NCBI RefSeq assembly: GCF_026248825.1
Contig: NZ_CP110973.1
Span: 3,989,501-4,053,500, forward strand
Source of the DNA: Larkinella insperata
GTDB lineage: Bacteria > Bacteroidota > Bacteroidia > Cytophagales > Spirosomataceae
Direction: 5' to 3'
DNA: 64,000 nt
Below the pieces are notes generated by a model. The model saw nothing but the letters and a program-made list of their open reading frames with translations, did not search any database and was not told the DNA's origin. Positions 41,889 through 50,848 of this stretch are shown here, piece by piece. The first letter of the stretch is position 1. Each line of letters begins with the position of its first letter. Position numbers and translations under genes: made by a program.

Positions 41889-44800
41889 ATGAAATTTCCC
41901 CTACTGACCGTAACCGGTATCCTTTTCCTGAATACCCTCACCCGGGCGCAGGTTCAGCCGGATAACCGACTGGTAGCCGAAAACCTGGCCCAGATGCCCG
42001 CTCTGGACGGCAAACAACTTGTTACAACCATGGAAGCCCTGGCCGCCGTGGGCGAAAAAGGGCTGCTCGAAATGGCACTGAAGCTGGCGCCCCCCGGCCA
42101 GGGCGATAACACCTCGGTGCAGTACGCGCTCGGTGGTTTTTCCTATTACGTTACCAAACCCGGTAAGGACGGGCAGCGGGCTACGGCAGTCCGGGCGTAC
42201 GGGCAGGCGCTGGAAAAGCTGACCGATCCGGAAAGCAAAGCGTTTATCATCAGTCAGTTGCAGATCGTAGGCAAAGACGATGCCGTAGCGTACCTGAAAC
42301 CGTATTTGGCCAACGAACGGCTTTGCGCTCCGGCGGTTCGGACGTTGGTTAAAATTGGCACCCCACTGGCGCAGAAAACCCTCCTGGACGCCCTGAACGG
42401 CTCGTCGGGTACTGCCCGGCTGTCGCTGGTGAAAGCCCTGGGGGATATCCATTACCAGCCCGCGGCCGCGGCCCTGATTCCGCTGGTGCAGTCGGACGAT
42501 AAAAAACTCACGAAAGTAACGCTGTACGCGCTGGCCCGTTTCGGAACGCCGGACGTGGAAGCAACCCTGACCAAAGCCGCGCAGGCCAGCGGCTATACCT
42601 ACGACGTGACGGAAGCCACCGCCAGCTACCTCGACTACCTGAACCGGCTGGTGGCGCTGGGCAACAAACCGCTGGCCAATGCCCTGGCCCGGCGGGTTTT
42701 GGTGCAATGTACTGCGCCAAAACAAGTGCCGACGCGGTCGGCGCTGTTGCGTATTCTGGTGGATATCAACCAGCAGAAAACTCTGCCGTTGCTGACGCAG
42801 GCGGTGCTGGATTCGTCGAGGGAATACCGGGTGGCGGCCCTCAAACTGGCAACGGGCCTCCGCAGCAAGCCGGTTAATCTGCAACTCGCCAAACTGGTGG
42901 GCAGGACCACCGGCGAGACGCAGGCCGACTTAATCACGCAACTCGGCCAGACCGGCGAGCCGACGCTGGCACCGTTTCTGTTGCCGACGCTGAAAAGTGC
43001 TGACCCGGAGGTCCGGCTGGCGGCTATTCCGGCGGTGACGCGGACGGGCTACCAGCGAAGCATAACACCGTTGCTGGAATTACTGAAACGCGGCACGCCG
43101 GAAGAGGTAGCGGCTATCAAAGAATCTCTATCCCTGCTGAAGGGCTCGCACATGTACGCCCAGATTACGCACAGCCTGACGAGCATGCCGGCCGAACCCC
43201 GGGTGGCCTTGCTGTCTTTGCTGGGCGCCCGCGCCGTTACGGCCAGTGTACCGCAGGTTCTGGCTCAGGTAAAAAACCGGGATACTACCATCAGTCAGGC
43301 GGCAGCCGCAGCCCTGCCTATGATGGTGAGCAAAGCGCAGGTTCCGCAACTGGTGCAACTGCTGACAACGGTTACGAATTTCAAAACGGTTCGTTCGCTG
43401 CAACAGGCTCTGGTGGCGGCAACGGTTTTGGAAGGAGATTCGGCCCAACGGACGGACCTGCTGGCAAATTACATGCAGCAGGCGCCGGTTGGAGCGCAGG
43501 GCCGTTTCTTGGGCGCGCTGGCCGGAATTGGCAGCCCGAAGGCGCTTGAATTGGTGCAGCAGTCCTTTGAAAAGGGCGACGGCCTGGTGCAGCCAGCCGC
43601 CGTAGTGGCCCTGTCGGACTGGCCCACGCCCGCTGCGGCCCCGGCTCTGCTGACCATTGCCCGGCAAAACAACGTTTCCTCCGAAGCGGCCCTGAACGGT
43701 TATCTGGCCCTGATTGACCGCACCACGTATCCCGCCGACCTGCGGTTGCTGATGCTGCGGGACGCGATGGATCTGGCCCGGACTCCGCAGCAAAAGAATG
43801 ACATTCTGCAAGCCGCCAGCCGGTGCCGCACCTTTCTGGCGCTGGTTTTTGCGGGCAGTTACCTGACTGATCCGGCAGTGGCAAAACAAGCCGCAACGAC
43901 GGTAGCAACCATCGCCAACGCCACCCGGGATTTGTCGGGAAACACCGTGCGGGCGTTGCTGGAAAAAGCCGGTCAGGTCCTGACGGGTTCCGAAAGCGAA
44001 GCCCAGCGGCAGGCCATTCAGCGACGGCTACAAACCATGAATCCCGCCGAGGGGTTTGTGCCCCTGTTTAACGGAAAAGACCTGTCGGGCTGGAAGGGAC
44101 TGGTTGCGGATCCGATCAAACGTTCAAAGATGGACGCGGCCACGCTGGCGCAGGAGCAGCAGAAAGCCGACGAGGTGATGCGCAATGGCTGGTCGGTGAA
44201 AGACGGGTTGCTGGTTTTCAACGGCCACGGGAACAACATCTGTACGGAAAAACCGTATAAAGACTTTGAAATGCTGGTCGACTGGAAAATCACCAAGGAT
44301 GGGGATGCCGGTATCTACCTGCGCGGGACGCCCCAGGTCCAGATCTGGGACCCGGCCCGCACCGACGTGGGCGCTCAGGTGGGGTCGGGCGGTTTGTACA
44401 ACAACCAGAAATATCCCAGCAAACCGCTGAAGAAGGCCGACAATCCCGTCGGGGAGTGGAACACGTTCCGCATCATCATGAAGGGCGAACGGGTAACGGT
44501 TTACCTGAATGGCGAGCTGGTGACGGACAATACCGTGCTGGAAAACTACTGGGACCGCAGCCAACCTATTTTCCCGCAGGAACAGATCGAATTACAGGCG
44601 CACGGCACCTACGTGGCCTACCGCAATCTTTACATTCGTGAACTGCCCCAGGCCAAGCCGTACGAGCTGACCGAAGAAGAAAAGCGGGAAGGCTACGAAT
44701 TGCTGTTCAACGGAAAAGATATGACCAACTGGGTTGGCAATACAAAGGATTATGTGGCTGAGAACGGCGACATCGTCTGGTACAACAACGGCGGCAAAGG

Positions 44801-45266
44801 CAACCTATACACCCAGAAAGAATACAGCGATTTTGTGTTCCGGTTTGAGTTTCAGTTGACGCCCGGCGCTAACAACGGGCTGGGTATCCGGGCTCCGCTG
44901 GAAGGCGATGCAGCTTACGTGGGCATGGAATTGCAAATTCTCGATAACGACGCGGAGATTTATAAAAAGCTGGAACCGTATCAGTACCACGGCTCGGTTT
45001 ACGGCGTAATTCCGGCCCGGCGCGGAGCCCTCAAGCCCCTTGGCGAGTGGAATTACGAAGAAGTAACCGTAAAAGGCAGTCAGATCACAGTGGTGCTGAA
45101 CGGGGTGCAAATTCTAAACGGCGACATCGCAGAAGCCAGTAAAAACGGTACGCTCGACCACAAAGAGCACCCGGGTTTGAAACGCACCAGCGGACACATC
45201 GGTTTTCTGGGCCACGGTTCGGTGCTGCGCTTCCGCAACATTCGCGTTAAGGATTTGAAGAAGTAA
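41889..45266 (+). CDS. HEAT-repeat protein with two DUF1080 domains
   Basis: 1125-residue exported protein. A signal peptide (ending TLTRAQ) is followed by about 650 residues of HEAT-like helical repeats (for example PEVRLAAIPAVTRTGYQRSI). Two DUF1080 jelly rolls follow: about 720-920 (GFVPLFNGKDLSGWKGL, DGDAGIYLRG, AYRNLYIREL) and about 934-1125 (GYELLFNGKDMTNWVGN, NNGLGIRAPL, RFRNIRVKDL). The tandem probably gives two catalytic or binding sites for 3-keto-glycosides on a protein-binding scaffold. The start at 41889 opens the signal peptide; an upstream GTG is less likely. A strong terminator follows the gene. Confidence 0.9.
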   Translation: MKFPLLTVTGILFLNTLTRAQVQPDNRLVAENLAQMPALDGKQLVTTMEALAAVGEKGLLEMALKLAPPGQGDNTSVQYALGGFSYYVTKPGKDGQRATAVRAYGQALEKLTDPESKAFIISQLQIVGKDDAVAYLKPYLANERLCAPAVRTLVKIGTPLAQKTLLDALNGSSGTARLSLVKALGDIHYQPAAAALIPLVQSDDKKLTKVTLYALARFGTPDVEATLTKAAQASGYTYDVTEATASYLDYLNRLVALGNKPLANALARRVLVQCTAPKQVPTRSALLRILVDINQQKTLPLLTQAVLDSSREYRVAALKLATGLRSKPVNLQLAKLVGRTTGETQADLITQLGQTGEPTLAPFLLPTLKSADPEVRLAAIPAVTRTGYQRSITPLLELLKRGTPEEVAAIKESLSLLKGSHMYAQITHSLTSMPAEPRVALLSLLGARAVTASVPQVLAQVKNRDTTISQAAAAALPMMVSKAQVPQLVQLLTTVTNFKTVRSLQQALVAATVLEGDSAQRTDLLANYMQQAPVGAQGRFLGALAGIGSPKALELVQQSFEKGDGLVQPAAVVALSDWPTPAAAPALLTIARQNNVSSEAALNGYLALIDRTTYPADLRLLMLRDAMDLARTPQQKNDILQAASRCRTFLALVFAGSYLTDPAVAKQAATTVATIANATRDLSGNTVRALLEKAGQVLTGSESEAQRQAIQRRLQTMNPAEGFVPLFNGKDLSGWKGLVADPIKRSKMDAATLAQEQQKADEVMRNGWSVKDGLLVFNGHGNNICTEKPYKDFEMLVDWKITKDGDAGIYLRGTPQVQIWDPARTDVGAQVGSGGLYNNQKYPSKPLKKADNPVGEWNTFRIIMKGERVTVYLNGELVTDNTVLENYWDRSQPIFPQEQIELQAHGTYVAYRNLYIRELPQAKPYELTEEEKREGYELLFNGKDMTNWVGNTKDYVAENGDIVWYNNGGKGNLYTQKEYSDFVFRFEFQLTPGANNGLGIRAPLEGDAAYVGMELQILDNDAEIYKKLEPYQYHGSVYGVIPARRGALKPLGEWNYEEVTVKGSQITVVLNGVQILNGDIAEASKNGTLDHKEHPGLKRTSGHIGFLGHGSVLRFRNIRVKDLKK

Positions 45267-45286
45267 AGCGGAAGCTTCGTTGTCAT

Positions 45287-45324
45287 AAAAAAAGCCCCGC
45301 TAATCAGTTAGCGGGGCTTTTTTT
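45287..45324. terminator. Bidirectional terminator
   Basis: AAAAAAAGCCCCGCTAA and its perfect complement enclose TCAG. A and T runs allow it to stop both the HEAT-DUF1080 gene and the convergent gene. Confidence 0.92.
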
Positions 45325-45361
45325 ACAAGTTGATTGGTGAAAATGGGCTGATCCGGCCGGA

Positions 45362-46270
45362 TTAGATCACATCCTGGCGCGCAGCTTCCGGATCGTTATA
45401 GTTCCGGTCCAGCTGGTCGGTCGATTTCATATCAGCGGGAGCCTGCGCGGTGGAATGATCCTGCATGGGCTCTTTCTTGATGCTGCTTTCGTCCAGTGTT
45501 TCTTTCGGTTGTTCGAGCATCTGGGCCGTTTCCTGAGGCCGTTCGCCCGGCTGGTACGCGTGCGTATCTTTCGCATCGGCGTCGTATGGCCGCGCAGACG
45601 TACCCGTATCGGGGTGTTCCTCCATGCCTTCATCCGCCTTCGGTTTGGCATAATTGGCGGGTCCGGGGCCGTCGTTGGCGGAGCTGGTTCCTAAAAACTC
45701 CGGAAGCTCCTCGTTTTTGGCCGGGTCCTGGCTTTGCGTCGGGGCATCTGCGCCGGGCATCGTATCGGCAATGGCGCTCGTCGGCGTGTCCCGCTGGTCG
45801 GAGCTGTTGGTGACCTGGGAATTGTTTATTTCGTGTGACCGGCCGGGTTCGCTGGGTTCCGTAATTTCGGGATTGTCCGGTTTAGGCGTGGTGGGCAAAT
45901 CCGGAATTTCGGGACCGGCGGGCGTAGGAGCCGGGGGCGTTGGCGTGTCGGGTCCAGCCGGAACCGGGTTGTTCGGATCGGGCGTCGACGGTAGTCCCGG
46001 TACCATATCGGCCTGCGGATGCTCCGACTGAATGTCGACAACATCATACGTCCGCTGGTTGGGTGAATACAGCCCCCGTTCCTCGTCGTTGGTATACTGG
46101 CTGGCCAGATCGTCGGAAATATTTGTTTCAACATCCGCCGTTGGAACCAGTTTGCCATCAACTAATTTAACCATATGAGTTTCGGCCTGATCCTGACCAT
46201 ATTTTGCATCAGCGTTGTCTGTATCTAACAGGTTCGCCGGTTGTGAGTCGTGAAACACATTTGATTCCAT
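45362..46270 (-). CDS. Disordered acidic proline-rich protein
   Basis: 302 residues with no leader, membrane helix or domain I can name. About residues 85-160 are Pro/Thr/Asp-rich (TPDPNNPVPAGPDTPTPPAP), and the rest is Asp/Glu/Gln/Ser-rich with few hydrophobic residues, so it should be intrinsically disordered. Short N-terminal stretch HMVKLVDGKLVPTADVETN may be a folded motif. The composition bias in one frame only, and a clean start and stop, make it a real gene. Role unknown; stress or desiccation protection is a guess. Confidence 0.65.
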   Translation of the reverse strand: MESNVFHDSQPANLLDTDNADAKYGQDQAETHMVKLVDGKLVPTADVETNISDDLASQYTNDEERGLYSPNQRTYDVVDIQSEHPQADMVPGLPSTPDPNNPVPAGPDTPTPPAPTPAGPEIPDLPTTPKPDNPEITEPSEPGRSHEINNSQVTNSSDQRDTPTSAIADTMPGADAPTQSQDPAKNEELPEFLGTSSANDGPGPANYAKPKADEGMEEHPDTGTSARPYDADAKDTHAYQPGERPQETAQMLEQPKETLDESSIKKEPMQDHSTAQAPADMKSTDQLDRNYNDPEAARQDVI

Positions 46271-46739
46271 CGCGTTCGTTACGATTTAGTGAATAGATAC
46301 CACTTATAACTGACGGTCTGGCAAAAGGTTTTATCCCGCAGGTCCGAAAGAGCCGCAAACAGGTAATGATTTTTGAAAAGTAGAAAGCACAACAAATCGC
46401 TGCATAACATGGCGGCAATCCGCAGTCTGGACGAGTGCGGACTTGTGGCAGCCGGTTTATAACCAGCGATTTATACTGTCTTCTGGCGCCGGGATGGGCA
46501 CCTGGTTTGCCGATACGGTCCGTGCGTTCGATGCTCTGAAAAGTAGAGTGGTAATTGGGGAACACCGTGAGATCGGTTGCCGCTGGATCGGCCCACTAGA
46601 CCCGCTTCGGGGGAGCATCGCAAGGCCGCGAATGGATCAACAAAACGCAATGAATACCGTGGGCGCTCGTCAGAAAGAACCGTTTTGGCAGGCTCGCTCA
46701 GTGCGGCAGATCCATCCTGTTGGCTAATTCGCCAGGATA
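46271..46739. other. Intergenic stretch without a supported gene
   Basis: About 470 bases. One open frame (46443-46727, plus) lacks recognisable features. I see no RNA gene or clear repeat; it must contain the promoter of the disordered-protein gene. Confidence 0.4.
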
Positions 46740-47309
46740 TTAGCCCAGGCGTCTGACAATCAAGCTATTGACTAAGTCGAAAAAAGCCACGGGTTTGAGG
46801 GTTCGCCAGTTGTCAATCTCATCCAGAGTGCCCCCGAAATTCATGTAATAGTCCAGCCGGTAGCGCTTCCATTCCGTTTCGACAAAATCCCGGAAGTTGA
46901 CGGCGGCAATCCAGCCATCTTCTACGTCTTCGAACCACTCTTCATAATAGCTGTCGTCGGAGCCGTGAAAGTTGAGGATGTTTTCCCCCACCAGAATAAA
47001 CTTATTAATGCCCTCGTTCACCAGCGGGTCAATGACCTGCCGTTTCAGGTACATGATATCGTTGTGCAGGGTGTCGTTCCACTCGCCAAACAACTCAATA
47101 ACCACGAAGCGCCGGTCGTAATCGGCAAAGAGAATCTTGCAGTAGAGCGTTTCCGACCCGATTTCGTCCCAGAGTGGGTGGATGTAATAACCGTATATGG
47201 TATTGGTATACTGGTTCATGTTGTAAACGCGTCCGTAGAAGGGGGAGTTCGGATCATCCGTCGCGTTGTACCACTTTTCCCAGTTATAAAAAGGTTCTAT
47301 CTCGTGCAT
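46740..47309 (-). CDS. Conserved hypothetical protein (Cytophagales type)
   Basis: 189-residue soluble protein starting MHEIEPFYNWEKWYNATDDP. It is rich in Tyr, Trp and acidic residues (YYIHPLWDEIGS, VVIELFGEWNDTLHNDIM, NFHGSDDSYYEEWFEDVEDGW). I believe it belongs to a conserved uncharacterised protein family of this phylum, but I cannot name a Pfam. No leader or membrane segment. The start at 47309 is taken because similar proteins begin at MHEIEP. A small hairpin (47404-47432) lies upstream. Confidence 0.75.
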   Translation of the reverse strand: MHEIEPFYNWEKWYNATDDPNSPFYGRVYNMNQYTNTIYGYYIHPLWDEIGSETLYCKILFADYDRRFVVIELFGEWNDTLHNDIMYLKRQVIDPLVNEGINKFILVGENILNFHGSDDSYYEEWFEDVEDGWIAAVNFRDFVETEWKRYRLDYYMNFGGTLDEIDNWRTLKPVAFFDLVNSLIVRRLG

Positions 47310-47911
47310 AACAATCCGGCTGTTTACTGTCAATACCGGCTATTACAAAGATAACAAAAGTAACCCGGCGAAAGGTTGCCATTCCGGGGTGTCTGAAAAC
47401 GAAAAAGTCCAGTAGCTTAGCCTCTGGACTTTCTGTCGGAAACGTGTATGGCTGATGAAATGCGCTACCTCCATAGCACAGTTCACCGCGTGTACCAATA
47501 CCTACGAACCACCCGGATTTTTAGATTGCGGGGTTTTGAAAAAAGTTTGAAAAATTTATTCTGGATTATGTTTTTGTAGATATGTCCGCTGAAAATCAGG
47601 CGGTAATCTAGCGAAAAAGTTTTAGTTGAATTACAAGAAAGCCGTAGCTTCGCAAGCAATGACGCTTATGAATCGAATCCAGTGCGCCTGGAAATCTTTT
47701 GGAAAGGTAAAATTAAGTGTCTGGTCCGGGCGTGGAGTCGTCTTTTTGTGGGTCCTCCCCAAACCGTTGTTTACTGGATCGGCTTCGATGCTAAAGAGGG
47801 CGGGGAAGCGGGCCTATTGAGACCGTCGCAGACTAGGCGAGTCACACAGGCTGATCAGGCGCGCATTAAACAGGTTTACTCGGGTTGCCCGTCGCAGTTT
47901 CCGCAGCGCCG
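47310..47911. other. Gene-poor stretch
   Basis: About 600 bases. A hairpin with AAAGTCCAG/CTGGACTTT arms (47404-47432) may be a terminator or leader structure. A 54-codon basic frame from ATG 47659 and an overlapping frame from 47682 exist but have no recognisable features. Confidence 0.4.
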
Positions 47912-48781
47912 TCAATAGGTCTTTGTCATGTCGGCCGGGATGTGCAGAATAAAAGTAGCCAGATTCTGATTGGTTTTGTCCGGCTTTTCTACATCGGGTA
48001 CTTCAACCGACGCAATGGTGACAATCTTTAAATCCGGCTGCTTCTGACGCAGATACCAGATTATTCCCTCGAAATTGTTGGAGTGATAAGACCCGTTGTA
48101 GTGCAGAAGCGTGGTGCCGGGTTTGCGGTTCTGGAGGATGAAATGGGCCATTGTGGCGTCCTTGATAGCCTGGGCGCGGGCAAAATTGGCGCCCTGCTCC
48201 GGGTCGGGTTTGGCATCACCGCCGTGCATCATGTCGAGCATGGCTTTGTAGCCGGGCAGCGTCAGATCAACTGTGAGCGGGAGGGGCGCAATCCAGGCTT
48301 TCTGGGCAGCCGGAATCGTATCGAGCGAAGCCAACCCCTGCCGGGCCACGGCGCTGGCGTACCGGCGTGGCACGTTCGTGGCGACAAACGGCAATTTGTG
48401 TTCCCGGGCAAAATCGACCAGCGGACGGTAATCGGTTTTGTAATTGTTCCAGAGCCGGGCCTGTTTGGGAAACTCCTTGTCCGTGGTTTTGCCGGAAACG
48501 TAATCAGACAAAGCCGTCTGGTTGTCGGCTTCAAACATTTCGGCCCCCAGAATCAACTGCTCTTTCCGATCGGCGTACAAATCCTTGGTTAGCTGCAACT
48601 CCAGCCAGTGGCAAATTGGATTGTTGTGCAGTTCGCCAAAAAAGACCACATCGGCGTCCTTGGCTTCTTTCAACACCTTCTCGTAGGAAATGGTCTTTAG
48701 CTTCTGGGTGTAAAATTGATACGCCGGTTTGTCACTGGTGAACGCCAAACAGCCGAGAACGAACAGGAGGAAGTATTTCAT
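47912..48781 (-). CDS. ChaN-like lipoprotein (Tiki superfamily)
   Basis: 289-residue lipoprotein of the ChaN/DUF399 family. The leader ends in a lipobox-like VLGC. The family motif VVFFGELHNNPICHWLELQL contains the conserved Glu and His residues, followed by LGAEMFEADNQ and LLHYNGSYHSNNFEGI near the end. ChaN of Campylobacter binds heme, and the related Tiki fold includes metalloproteases. A role in heme or iron handling is therefore possible. Single gene; a long palindrome lies upstream. Confidence 0.87.
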   Translation of the reverse strand: MKYFLLFVLGCLAFTSDKPAYQFYTQKLKTISYEKVLKEAKDADVVFFGELHNNPICHWLELQLTKDLYADRKEQLILGAEMFEADNQTALSDYVSGKTTDKEFPKQARLWNNYKTDYRPLVDFAREHKLPFVATNVPRRYASAVARQGLASLDTIPAAQKAWIAPLPLTVDLTLPGYKAMLDMMHGGDAKPDPEQGANFARAQAIKDATMAHFILQNRKPGTTLLHYNGSYHSNNFEGIIWYLRQKQPDLKIVTIASVEVPDVEKPDKTNQNLATFILHIPADMTKTY

Positions 48782-48816
48782 TGAATCTAATTATTTAGAC
48801 GCAATATAAACAAGAA

Positions 48817-48913
48817 AGGTTATTTCGCGGAGTTTAACGGAGAATATCGGAGTGATGCAGAGGCTTCCTCCGCTAAACGCTCGTAAACTCCGCTCAATTC
48901 CGCGAAATAACCT
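48817..48913. repeat. Palindromic intergenic element, CGGAGTTTA type
   Basis: The arms at 48817-48842 and 48888-48913 are 26 bases long and match at 23 positions (AGGTTATTTCGCGGA is exact). The centre contains more of the same words (CCGCTAAACGCTCG, AAACTCCGC), so a nested fold is possible. A degenerate relative lies at 6951-7013. Confidence 0.65.
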
Positions 48914-48936
48914 ATCCTGACTCAATCGAACCCGCC

Positions 48937-49728
48937 TTACAGCTCCCGAATCCAGATATTCCGGAAACCAACCGGGTTGCCGTGGTCCTGCAGCAGCAGC
49001 GGGCCTTTGCCGTGGGGTTGTACTTTCGGATAACCGATGTATTCCGTTGTGCCTTTGATGCGGGTATCGTACTGCACCAGAACGCCGTTCAGCAATACCG
49101 TTACTTTGCCCTGCTCCGACATCATGCCGTCCTTGTTGAAACGCGGTGCGTAATAGATGATGTCATAGGTTTGCCACTCGCCCGGTTTACGGCTTGGGTT
49201 CACCAGCGGAATTGCCTGCTTGTAAATCGAACCCACCATCCCGTTCGAATACGTCGGGTTGTTGTAGCCATCCAGCACCTGCAATTCGTAACGGCCCTGC
49301 AGGAAGATACCGCTGTTGCCGCGTCCCTGACCGCTACCTTCTACTTTTTCCGGGGCTCTGAACTCAATGTGGAGCTGGAAATCCTGGAACTCCTGCTTCG
49401 TCCGCAGGGAGGCTCCTTTGGCCGAAAACATGGCGCCGTCGCGGATCGGCCAGGTGTTGGACCCTTCGGTGACGCCACCCCAATTGGCCGGATTGTAGTC
49501 TTTCACGGAAACCCATTTGCTGCCGTCTTTGCCGTCGAACAGCACAATGGCGTCCGAAGGAGCCGTGGTGCCTGATGCCGTGTTGGGCGACAGAACGCCC
49601 GGCGTGACCACGCGCGGAACGGGTTCCCAGATTTCAGACGATTCCGGATTTTGCTGCCGTTTTTCCTGAGCAACCGCTACTTGAGCCGTACCGGCCAGTA
49701 AGATTAGGGCTAAGAAATTCTTCTTCAT
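48937..49728 (-). CDS. DUF1080 3-keto-glycoside hydrolase-like protein
   Basis: 263-residue exported jelly-roll protein of the DUF1080 family. The signal peptide (MKKNFLALILLAGTAQVAVAQ) is followed by AIVLFDGKDGSKWVSV, FQLHIEFRAPEKVEGSGQGRGNSGIFLQGRY in two pieces, YELQVLDGYNN and the C-terminal LLLQDHGNPVGFRNIWIREL. The start at 49728 opens the leader. It has no Gfo/Idh partner beside it, unlike the copy at 37996, so it may serve an enzyme encoded elsewhere. Confidence 0.9.
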   Translation of the reverse strand: MKKNFLALILLAGTAQVAVAQEKRQQNPESSEIWEPVPRVVTPGVLSPNTASGTTAPSDAIVLFDGKDGSKWVSVKDYNPANWGGVTEGSNTWPIRDGAMFSAKGASLRTKQEFQDFQLHIEFRAPEKVEGSGQGRGNSGIFLQGRYELQVLDGYNNPTYSNGMVGSIYKQAIPLVNPSRKPGEWQTYDIIYYAPRFNKDGMMSEQGKVTVLLNGVLVQYDTRIKGTTEYIGYPKVQPHGKGPLLLQDHGNPVGFRNIWIREL

Positions 49729-49821
49729 TCGTAACATGTAGGATTGTGTAAACAATGAGTTGTACGAAATATCGGGTTCAAAGATAAATTAAATGTAATC
49801 GCCTTGCTTGTTTCTACCCAT

Positions 49822-50832
49822 TCAGGCCAACCTTTTTTGTAATTCTGCCAGATGGTCGTCCGTAAAATCCAGGTGCGTCACGAAGCGTACCAGGTGTTTG
49901 CCGAACACACTGCACCGAATTCCCTTTTCCGCCAGTTGCCGGACGTAGTCGGTCGCCAGCACCGTTTCGTTCAGACGGAAAATGACGATGTTCGTGTCAA
50001 TCGGATAAATGTCTTCCACTTCCGGAAGGGACCTGAGCATTGGCTCAATGGCGCTGGCCCGGCGGTGATCATCCTTCAGTCGGTCAATGTGGTGGTCGAG
50101 GGCGTATAGACCGGCCGCAGCCAGATATCCGGCTTGCCGCCAGCCCCCGCCCATCACTTTACGGTAACGCCGGGCCTGCTTGATCACATCGCGGGTGCCG
50201 AGCAGCAACGAGCCCACCGGACAGCCCAGCCCTTTGGACAGACAGATGCTGATGGAATCAAACAAGGTACCGTGTTCGAGCGGGGTTTCGCCGGTTTCGA
50301 CCAGCGCGTTGAACAGCCGGGCTCCGTCGAGGTGCAGGATCAAGCCGTGTTCGTCGCAAACGTCCCGGATTGCCTTAATTTCCGGCAGCGTGTAGTAACA
50401 GCCCCCGCCTTTGTTGACGGTATTTTCCAGGCAAACCAGCTGCGTACGGGGCCGGTGTACGTCGTCGGGCTGAATATGGTCGCGGACCAGTTCGGGCGTT
50501 AGTTTGCCGAATTTTCCCTGCGTCAGGGTCACCGACGCCAGCGCGTTGACGGCAATGCCGCCCCCTTCGTAGAGGTAGACGTGGGAAAGCTGATCGCAGA
50601 TCACGTCATCGCCGGGGCGGGTGTGGGTCCGGATGGCGAGTTGGTTGGTCATCGTGCCGGACGGGCAAAACAGCGCGGCTTCCTTACCGAACAGCCGGGC
50701 GGCTTTTTCTTCCAGGGCATTTACGGTGGGGTCGTCGCCGGAGACATCATCGCCAACTTCGGCCCGGAACATGGCCTCCAGCATAGCCGGAGTGGGTTTG
50801 GTAACGGTATCGCTACGCAGATCAATTATCAT
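49822..50832 (-). CDS. Low-specificity L-threonine aldolase
   Basis: PLP-dependent aldolase that splits threonine or allo-threonine into glycine and acetaldehyde, 336 residues. It starts MIIDLRSDTVTKPTP, the invariant family opening. The HVYLYEGGGIAV segment, LHLDGARLFNA and the PLP lysine in SICLSKGLGCPVGSLL are intact. The start at 50832 follows family length; a longer frame overlaps the upstream gene. It begins 16 bases after the gamma-glutamyltransferase gene, so both may be on one transcript for amino-acid salvage. Confidence 0.95.
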   Translation of the reverse strand: MIIDLRSDTVTKPTPAMLEAMFRAEVGDDVSGDDPTVNALEEKAARLFGKEAALFCPSGTMTNQLAIRTHTRPGDDVICDQLSHVYLYEGGGIAVNALASVTLTQGKFGKLTPELVRDHIQPDDVHRPRTQLVCLENTVNKGGGCYYTLPEIKAIRDVCDEHGLILHLDGARLFNALVETGETPLEHGTLFDSISICLSKGLGCPVGSLLLGTRDVIKQARRYRKVMGGGWRQAGYLAAAGLYALDHHIDRLKDDHRRASAIEPMLRSLPEVEDIYPIDTNIVIFRLNETVLATDYVRQLAEKGIRCSVFGKHLVRFVTHLDFTDDHLAELQKRLA

Positions 50833-50848
50833 GTTGATGTAGTTTAAT

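Noticed and set aside
46443..46727. 94-codon plus-strand frame between the disordered protein and the conserved unknown
   Set aside because: No homology recognised, and composition is not different from non-coding shadows.
47626..47918. Two overlapping small plus-strand frames in the gene-poor stretch
   Set aside because: Basic, Trp/Arg-rich translations without leader, domain or clear start. A TAGCTTCG element nearby is too weak to support a gene.
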